Below are positions 58,308 through 64,000 of a stretch of 64,000 nt of DNA, piece after piece (the stretch's first letter is position 1; every line of letters begins with the position of its first letter). This DNA comes from Alphaproteobacteria bacterium (GTDB lineage: Bacteria; Pseudomonadota; Alphaproteobacteria; Caulobacterales; Parvularculaceae). The notes under the pieces were generated by a model. The model was not told the origin of the DNA and ran no database searches. It was given only the letters and a program-made list of their open reading frames with translations. The position numbers and the translations under genes were made by a program. The stretch is from the NCBI GenBank assembly GCA_030433215.1, contig JAUIMC010000007.1:97788-161787 (forward strand), read 5' to 3'.

Positions 58308-60242
58308 TTACTTCACCACCGGCAACACGATGTAGGACGGGTTCTCCGCATCGTGATGAACGGCGTTTTCCGCGACAACCGGCTCGCTTTCGGAGACCGT
58401 GTTGCCGCCGGTATTGAGGTTGCGCACGAATTTCGGGAAGTTCGAGGACGTAACCTCGACCCGTATGCGGTGGCCTTTCTCGAACACATTCGAGGTCGTC
58501 ATGGGGGTCAGATCGACGGGGTAAACGCCGCCCTCCTCCATAAAGACTTCCTTGTCATATCCTTCGCGGTAGCGCGTGCGAAAGATCGTGTCGTCGATGA
58601 TCCACGCCGTGCCGTCGGGCGCGACATCCACAAGCTTCACGGCGAAATCGGTGTCTTTCGCCGAAGAGGAAACGTGAAGCACGGCGTCGACGAAGCCGGA
58701 GACTTCCAGCGGCTCTTCCAGCGGCTCCGAGGTGTAGACAAGGACGTCATGCCTCGCCTCGATTTCGCGCTGGTCGAAGGCGCCCGGGATCACCGTCCCG
58801 CCATTGCAGCAATCGCCGCCCCCGACCGTCTGCACCGGGTTCATGGGATCGTAAACGAAGCGGTCGGGCGTCTCGTCGCCCGACGGTGCGTCGAAGGAGA
58901 GAACGCCGTCGCCATAAAGGCTGTTGGCGCCGCCATCGCTGCGCAGATAGAGCTTTACTTCTTCTGCGGCTTTCGGCGGCCAGGCCGATGATGATTTCCA
59001 CTTGTTCTCGCCCATGGCGAAATAGCGGACTTTCGGCGTCCGGTCGGAGAAGGCTCTTTTGTCGCCGCGCAGGAAGCGGTCGAAAAAGCTGAAGATTTCC
59101 TCCGCCGTATCGAAAGACGTGTCGCCCATATTGCGCGCGCCGACTTTCGTGTTGGGGCCAAGATTCCAGAACCGGCAATGAGGCACCGGCGCGACGACCG
59201 CGTATTGGTGCTTGCGCGTTTCGGCATCAACGCCGGATTCCCGCGCGTGATTGAACAGCGCCATATTCGGCCCGATGGAAACGTCATACCAGGAATTGAA
59301 CCACAGCCCCGGCACGCCCCAGCCCGCATCATCGTGATAAAGGCCGCCTTCAAACCATTTCGGATCGTTCGGCGCGCGCGCGATCAGGTCCTCAAAGGTG
59401 CCCGCCGGTTCGCCGAGCACGGACAGCATCTCGTCGACGGGAAGATGCTTGACCTGTTCTTTCCATTCCACCTGCGGCTTGCGTCCGGCGAGATCGTTAT
59501 AAAGAGACAGGCGCGCTCTCGTTTCCTGATCCAGTCCCGAGGGAAGCTGGGCGCGCAAGGGGTTGTCCACATTATAGAGCCACGGGATGAACAGGATCCG
59601 CTGGACGCCGCCCGTATACCAGTTCCCTTGCTCCTGAAACTCGCCGACGCGGCCGATGCCGGCGCCGGACGCCATGGGCACCATGGCCGCGTGGGCGGGG
59701 TGGTTTTCGCCCGCAAGCGCCAATTGCCATTCAGCCGAGGAGGAACAGCCGACCGTGCCGACCTTGCCGTTCGACCAGTCCTGTTCCGCAATCCAGGTCA
59801 GCGCGTCATAGCCGTCGGTGCGCGGATAGCCGAGAATTTCAAACTCGCCTTCCGAAAAATATCGCCCGCGCTCATTCTGCATGACGAAAGCGAAACCGCG
59901 GGACACGGCCTCCACGGCAAGGCGCTTGTTCGACCCGCGCAGCTCATTGAAATTGTAAGGCGTCTTGACGAAGACGGTCCCGAGCGGTTTGTCCATGTTT
60001 TTCGGCAGATAGACATCCGTCGATAGACTCACGCCGTCGCGCATAGGCACGAAGACCTTGCGCGTGACCGTCGCATTCTTGCCAAGATAAGCGCTGAGCG
60101 CCTCATCGCTGTATTTATCAAAGGGCTCGGCCTTCGCCGCCCCCGCAACGCTCATGAGCGCCGCCGCCAGGCACGCGAGAGCAAAGAAAACCGCTCCCTG
60201 ACCTTTTCTGTCCCGCCCCAAGAAATATTGACTCAGTCTCAC
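58308..60242 (-). CDS. CocE/NonD family secreted hydrolase
   Basis: Alpha/beta hydrolase of the X-Pro dipeptidyl-peptidase S15 / CocE group, 644 residues. The signal peptide is FFALACLAAALMSVAGAAKA; the fold follows with VFVPMRDGVSLSTDVYLP, DALTWIAEQDWSNGKVGTVGCSSSAEWQLALA containing the nucleophile Ser in GCSSSAEW, and a C-terminal jelly-roll domain (EVSGFVDAVLHVSSSAKDTDFAVKLVDVAPDG). Substrates may be peptides or esters. I start at the GTG at 60242 because AAGGAAAGGAAT stands upstream; the frame can be extended to a TTG at 60269. Confidence 0.9.
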   Translation of the reverse strand: MRLSQYFLGRDRKGQGAVFFALACLAAALMSVAGAAKAEPFDKYSDEALSAYLGKNATVTRKVFVPMRDGVSLSTDVYLPKNMDKPLGTVFVKTPYNFNELRGSNKRLAVEAVSRGFAFVMQNERGRYFSEGEFEILGYPRTDGYDALTWIAEQDWSNGKVGTVGCSSSAEWQLALAGENHPAHAAMVPMASGAGIGRVGEFQEQGNWYTGGVQRILFIPWLYNVDNPLRAQLPSGLDQETRARLSLYNDLAGRKPQVEWKEQVKHLPVDEMLSVLGEPAGTFEDLIARAPNDPKWFEGGLYHDDAGWGVPGLWFNSWYDVSIGPNMALFNHARESGVDAETRKHQYAVVAPVPHCRFWNLGPNTKVGARNMGDTSFDTAEEIFSFFDRFLRGDKRAFSDRTPKVRYFAMGENKWKSSSAWPPKAAEEVKLYLRSDGGANSLYGDGVLSFDAPSGDETPDRFVYDPMNPVQTVGGGDCCNGGTVIPGAFDQREIEARHDVLVYTSEPLEEPLEVSGFVDAVLHVSSSAKDTDFAVKLVDVAPDGTAWIIDDTIFRTRYREGYDKEVFMEEGGVYPVDLTPMTTSNVFEKGHRIRVEVTSSNFPKFVRNLNTGGNTVSESEPVVAENAVHHDAENPSYIVLPVVK

Positions 60243-60372
60243 CGGATTATTCCTTTCCTTTTCAGACAAACAAGCCGCACGCCGCCATGATTGCCGGCGG
60301 CGTCGATCGGCAGCGGCGCCTATGCGCCGCCGCCGCTTCAGCTCTTCATTCAGATCCGTTGCGCGCCGCGCA

Positions 60373-62382
60373 TCAGAAGTTTGTTTTCCAGCTGAACAGC
60401 CCGTTCACGGCCGCAAACCAGATCACGATGATAATCGCGACCGCCAGCACGAGGCTCCAGAGTTTTCCAAACCAGCTCCGTTTGCCGCCCCAGACGACAA
60501 CGACGTTCCAGAGCGCGAGACCAAGCGAGATGTAGAGCAGCACTTGCGCCGCCTGCGTCAGGCGCAGCATCAAATTCACGCCGCCGCCAAGCCCGGCAAG
60601 GTCCGAGAACATCCCGTTTATCGTCGTTATCCAGGCCGCAAAATACGCAAAGACCAGCACCACGGCGACACGCACGAGGCGATGGGCCATGGCTTCGCCG
60701 CCGCTCAAAGAAAAGGGCTGTTTGTAACGCCAGCGTACAACCGCGCGGACAGGCCAGAAGACAAGCGTCAGCGCCAGCGCGCCGAAGGCCAGCATCAAAA
60801 GCGGGTTGAGAACCGCCGTCGAGCGATACCATGGCGCAGGCAAGAGATGGAAAATCGGCGACACCGGCTCGAAGGTAACGTAGTCGAGCGAGCCGTCATC
60901 GTTGCGCACAGCCGTCAGGCGCTCATAGCCGTTTTCATGGCGCCAGACGAAAGGCTCCACTTCGCGCCAGACCGTCGGCTTGCCGAACAGCATGTAAACG
61001 AGATCGCCGTCCTCGTTCATGGAAAGTTTTTCCTGCGACATATACCGCGTGACCGCCGCGAAGCTGGTGGCTGCCCGGCGCGAGCTTTCATAAAGCCCGA
61101 CGACCATCTCGCCATGCTCCTTGGCGGTGTCGAGGCGCGGACCCACAGGCAGGCTCGCTTCCGGGAAATAGCGCTTGGCGAAGTCGGCCGTGACGGCGAA
61201 GCGCAAGGGCCCGGCGCCCTGCCCCGAACTGTTCACGGAGATGTAGATGCCGACATTCTTGTCGATCATGACATTGAGGTCGGAGTGGAAGAAGCCGGTG
61301 TCGCCGCCATGACCGCGGATCACCAGATCGCCCTTGTTCAGCTCCCAGAAGCCGAGCGCCATGGCGTTGAGCGGCGGCGAGAGCTGATAAATCGTCTGAT
61401 ACATCTGCCGCCAGGTTTCCGGCTTCATCAGGGCGGGGTCGCGCTCCAGAAGGCCGATCATGAAACGGCCCATGGCCTCGCCATCCGCCGCCAGGGAGCC
61501 CGCCGGCGCCATGGGGACGAGCTCGTAATATTGCGCCTCGCCATGGGACGCGCTGCGATAGCCCTTGGACATGTTTTCTTCTAACTGTTCGGGCAGCGGC
61601 TGGCGGAACGTCGCCGCCTCCATGCCGAGCGGTTCGAAAATATGGTTCTCGACATAGTCCTCAAAGCTTTCGCCCGACAGGCGCTGAACGATATAGCCCG
61701 CGACCGCGGTGCCGTAATTCGAATAGGCGGGCGTTTTTCCCGGCGGGAAAATGCGCGCCGGCGGCGGCGCATCCTTCAGCACTTCTTCAAGCGACAGATA
61801 GATGTCGACATCGCCGATGATCAGGTTTCTGAACCGTTCCTCAAAACCCGGCGTGTGGGTCATGAGGTTGCGCATGGTGATCGGCGCGCCGAAAGCCTCC
61901 GGCACCTCAAAATCGAGATAGGCGTTGATGTCTTCGTCGAGATCGATCTCGCCCTGCTCAACAAGCTGCATCACTGCGATCCAGGTGAACAGTTTTGAGA
62001 TCGAACCCGGCCGGAACAGGGTCTTGTAGCCGTCGACAGGCGTCCTGTTCTCAAGATCCGCATAGCCGTAGCCGCGGCTCGTCAGGATCTCGCCGTCTTT
62101 CACGACCGTCACCTGGGCGCCGACAATGTCCCCGTCGTCGAGGGCGAAAGGCAGGAAACCGTCGAGCCAGGCGTCGACATCCGCCTTGGTCAGCGGATGG
62201 GCGCCGTCTTCCGGCAGCGGCGCGTCAACAGCCGCCTCGGGCGGCGCTTCGGCCTCCAAGGACAGGATGTCCTCCTGAAGCGGCGCAGGCTCGAGCGCCG
62301 GTTCCTGCGCTGACGCGCAAATCGGAAATGTCAGAAATGCCGCTGCGGCGGCCAGGCTATAGATTGTCTTGGAAACGGACAT
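60373..62382 (-). CDS. Membrane serine hydrolase (beta-lactamase / D-peptidase family S12-like)
   Basis: A 669-residue exported hydrolase. A signal peptide (IYSLAAAAAFLTFPICASAQ) and acidic linker precede a beta-lactamase/DD-peptidase fold with SxxK in FRPGSISKLFTW near residue 130, YxN in YSNYG and the later HGGDTGFF triad-like motif. After about residue 530 the chain has three to four membrane helices (LLMLAFGALALTLVFWPV, RLVRVAVVLVFAYFAAW, VLLYISLGLALWNVVVVWG), so the catalytic domain is outside and tethered. Substrate probably D-amino-acid peptides or esters; unproven. The ATG at 62382 is preferred over one four codons upstream. Confidence 0.88.
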   Translation of the reverse strand: MSVSKTIYSLAAAAAFLTFPICASAQEPALEPAPLQEDILSLEAEAPPEAAVDAPLPEDGAHPLTKADVDAWLDGFLPFALDDGDIVGAQVTVVKDGEILTSRGYGYADLENRTPVDGYKTLFRPGSISKLFTWIAVMQLVEQGEIDLDEDINAYLDFEVPEAFGAPITMRNLMTHTPGFEERFRNLIIGDVDIYLSLEEVLKDAPPPARIFPPGKTPAYSNYGTAVAGYIVQRLSGESFEDYVENHIFEPLGMEAATFRQPLPEQLEENMSKGYRSASHGEAQYYELVPMAPAGSLAADGEAMGRFMIGLLERDPALMKPETWRQMYQTIYQLSPPLNAMALGFWELNKGDLVIRGHGGDTGFFHSDLNVMIDKNVGIYISVNSSGQGAGPLRFAVTADFAKRYFPEASLPVGPRLDTAKEHGEMVVGLYESSRRAATSFAAVTRYMSQEKLSMNEDGDLVYMLFGKPTVWREVEPFVWRHENGYERLTAVRNDDGSLDYVTFEPVSPIFHLLPAPWYRSTAVLNPLLMLAFGALALTLVFWPVRAVVRWRYKQPFSLSGGEAMAHRLVRVAVVLVFAYFAAWITTINGMFSDLAGLGGGVNLMLRLTQAAQVLLYISLGLALWNVVVVWGGKRSWFGKLWSLVLAVAIIIVIWFAAVNGLFSWKTNF

Positions 62383-62421
62383 GCTATCCTCCATGTCTTA
62401 TGGACCATTAGGGTACAGACC

Positions 62422-63549
62422 TCAGTTTCCCAACACTGAAAAAATCCCGACCCCGATGAAGTTGCCGAGAACGTAGCCCAGAATCCCCGTGAGGATTCCG
62501 GGCGCGACGAGATTGCGCCATTTCAAGAGAATGGCGATCGCCGCAGCGACCGGCGGTCCGGCGATGCACGCCAGGGACGCCACGATCAACTCGGCGTAAT
62601 TCAATTTGAAAATCAGGCCGGCGGCGACCATGAAAACGAGATGGCAGATGAAAATCAGGGCGACCATGCCGAACATGGCCGGCGCCGCCTGCAACATGCC
62701 GTTGATGTCGGTGCCGACGCCGATAATCGCAAAGAACAGATACATGAAAATCATGGCCGCGACGTCTTCGCCGCGAATATGCTTGAGAACTCCGCGCCCC
62801 AGCGTCGCAATCGCCGCCATCAGGGCGGTGAGGAACAAAAGGCTGTAATCGGGAATGCCGGCGGCGGCGGCGATTTGGTTGCTGATCGCCACAACGGTCG
62901 CGGCGACGGCCAGCGCCGACAACAACCCGAAAAGCGACGGAGCCGCTTCCTCTTCATTGCCGATGGCCGCGCCCTCGCCCCATACGCCGTCGATCCGCCA
63001 GGCGAAGCGACGCTGGAGCAGCGCCCATCCCGCCATGAGATTGAGGAAGACGATGAAGACAACGCCCAGAATATTGTCGATGGCGAGCGCTGCGGAGAGC
63101 TGCGAGGCGTCATCGAACTGCACGGCTTCCGCGACAGCGACAAAATTCAGGGAGCCGCCGGTATAGGTTGCGCTGAACACCGCCGCGACCTTCGCCTCGT
63201 CGGGCCCCAGGTCGAAAAGCAGCGCGGCCAGCAAAGCGCCGACGGCGGTTCCGACCATGCCCACCAGAAAAGCGATGAGGACGCGGCCGCCCTCCCTGAA
63301 GACTCTGATGAGGTCCGCCTTCAACAGGAACAGGGCGATGGCCAGCGGAACAAGGTAAGTCCAGATGACGCTGTAAATCGGCGCGCTGCGCGGCAGGACC
63401 TCGAAATGCGCGGCGGCGATGGCGGCCAGCAGGATGACGCCCGGGCCCGAGACGCGTTTGCCGATCGAGGTTTTTTCCAGGCCGGCGGCGAAAGCGCAAA
63501 TCGCCAGCATGGCGGCAAGCAGTCCGAAGATATTGTCTGCCGCAATCAT
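62422..63549 (-). CDS. DUF819 family membrane protein (putative permease)
   Basis: A 375-residue integral membrane protein with about ten helices of the DUF819 (YjcL-like) family: LLAAMLAICAFAAGLEKT, YLVPLAIALFLLKADLIRVFREGGRVLIAFLVGMVGTAVGALLA, SATYTGGSLNFVAVAEAV, ALAIDNILGVVFIVFLNLMAGW and HLVFMVAAGLIFKLNYAELIVASLACIAGPPVAAAIA. The family is thought to be transporters of amino acid-like compounds. It often neighbours DUF1611, as here, 56 bases away. Confidence 0.9.
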   Translation of the reverse strand: MIAADNIFGLLAAMLAICAFAAGLEKTSIGKRVSGPGVILLAAIAAAHFEVLPRSAPIYSVIWTYLVPLAIALFLLKADLIRVFREGGRVLIAFLVGMVGTAVGALLAALLFDLGPDEAKVAAVFSATYTGGSLNFVAVAEAVQFDDASQLSAALAIDNILGVVFIVFLNLMAGWALLQRRFAWRIDGVWGEGAAIGNEEEAAPSLFGLLSALAVAATVVAISNQIAAAAGIPDYSLLFLTALMAAIATLGRGVLKHIRGEDVAAMIFMYLFFAIIGVGTDINGMLQAAPAMFGMVALIFICHLVFMVAAGLIFKLNYAELIVASLACIAGPPVAAAIAILLKWRNLVAPGILTGILGYVLGNFIGVGIFSVLGN

Positions 63550-63605
63550 GATTTACCGCCTGGCGCCAATGAAAAGACGCGCGCCTGTTTTTGCCGGACG
63601 CGCCA

Positions 63606-64000
63606 TCATTCGCTGTTTTCCATGTTCTGGATGGTGTCGACGATGGCCTTGACGCCGTCGCGGATGGGGTCTGCGACGGGCAGGCCGGTTTCCTCGGCGA
63701 AGCGGTCGTAGAGCGCCGGCCGGTCTTCGGCGGCGATCGCGGAGGTGTTGATCGCCACCCCGACAAACCGCGCCTTCGGATTGACCCGCCAGGCAAGGCG
63801 CAGACACAGATCCATGCTCTCCGCCAGCGGCAGCAGCGGAAACGCCTCGCTCCCCTTCGCGCCCAGGAGATAGCGCCGCGACGGGTCGTGACACAGCACC
63901 AGCGCGTCCGGCTGCGCCCCGTGCAACAGGCCGAGGCTGACGCCCGCAAAACTCGGATGCGACAAGGCGCCCTGCCCCTCGATCACGTCCCAATGGTCCG
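63606..64000 (-). CDS. dgcN: DUF1611 family protein, DgcN-like (partial, 5' end outside window)
   Basis: C-terminal 131 codons of a DUF1611 protein; the frame is open to the window edge and begins DHWDVIEGQGALSHPSFAGVSLGLLHGAQPDALVLCHDPSRR. The GTG inside that segment is not the start. DgcN is an N-acetyltransferase for D-glutamate and its partner DgcA converts the N-acetylated product to the L-form. The neighbouring DUF819 permease and membrane serine hydrolase fit a D-amino-acid pathway. Whether this copy is DgcN or another DUF1611 member cannot be settled from the fragment. Confidence 0.8.
   Translation of the reverse strand, partial: DHWDVIEGQGALSHPSFAGVSLGLLHGAQPDALVLCHDPSRRYLLGAKGSEAFPLLPLAESMDLCLRLAWRVNPKARFVGVAINTSAIAAEDRPALYDRFAEETGLPVADPIRDGVKAIVDTIQNMENSE

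Overview
The window is high-GC, densely packed chromosomal DNA from an alphaproteobacterium. The supporting signs are an orphan CcrM-type adenine methyltransferase with GANTC sites in its promoter, split glycine decarboxylase genes (gcvPA/gcvPB), paired b and b' subunits in an F0 operon ordered I-a-c-b'-b, the mutY / dciA (DUF721) / DsbA-like / smc neighbourhood, and two VPLPA-CTERM secreted proteins. A Caulobacterales, Hyphomonadales or Parvularculales member would fit, but this is an inference. No tRNA, rRNA or CRISPR array was seen.

Layout. 1-6.4 kb: opgG-opgH (opgH cut by the window edge), an acyl-CoA dehydrogenase and a HisKA_2-type histidine kinase. 6.6-13.9 kb: tsaC/Sua5, a VPLPA-CTERM 'choice-of-anchor A' protein, an exported methyltransferase-like lipoprotein, a D-2-hydroxyacid FAD oxidase followed by an AT-rich islet, a Fur-box-preceded cytochrome b561, yaaA and a 49-residue membrane protein. 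13.9-20 kb: an M19 dipeptidase, a TIGR04282/TIGR04283 glycosyltransferase pair with an XRE regulator, a complete IS1595-family element with three passenger ORFs (16760-18717, 8-bp target duplication), and a PA0069-type radical SAM protein. 20-27 kb: panE, a CadC-like regulator, a tautomerase, rnhB, ccrM, a GIY-YIG nuclease framed by perfect inverted repeats, a lipocalin and a repeat-domain lipoprotein. 27-38 kb: the F0 operon, an ArsR-SRPBCC-VOC-DUF1428 operon with twin operators, smc, a DsbA-like lipoprotein, dciA and mutY. 38-48 kb: a second VPLPA-CTERM protein, DUF924, DUF2799, an FMN-dependent GltS-like oxidoreductase, and the glycine cleavage operon (gcvT-gcvH-glycine-zipper protein-gcvPA-gcvPB) behind a tandem glycine riboswitch. 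47.6-53 kb: zur, an SDR and a ferric iron ABC transporter (fbpA, fbpC, fbpB) with Fur boxes. 53-64 kb: two amidohydrolases, phoD behind a candidate Pho box, and a run of hydrolase and permease genes ending in DUF1611 (dgcN-like, cut by the window edge).

How it works together. Metal and nutrient homeostasis recurs: three matching Fur-like sites (cytochrome b561, fbpA, fbpB), a candidate Zur site at zur, and a candidate PhoB site at phoD. Glycine catabolism is controlled by its own riboswitch. The terminal cluster (CocE hydrolase, membrane serine hydrolase, DUF819 permease, DUF1611) looks like peptide or D-amino-acid use.

The items most worth a second look are the IS1595 element with an MtlR-like passenger inserted in a regulatory palindrome, the AT-rich islet bounded by two copies of a gene's 3' end, the GIY-YIG gene inside 28-bp perfect inverted repeats, four GANTC sites in the ccrM promoter, and the twin operators 50 bp apart on the ArsR operon.
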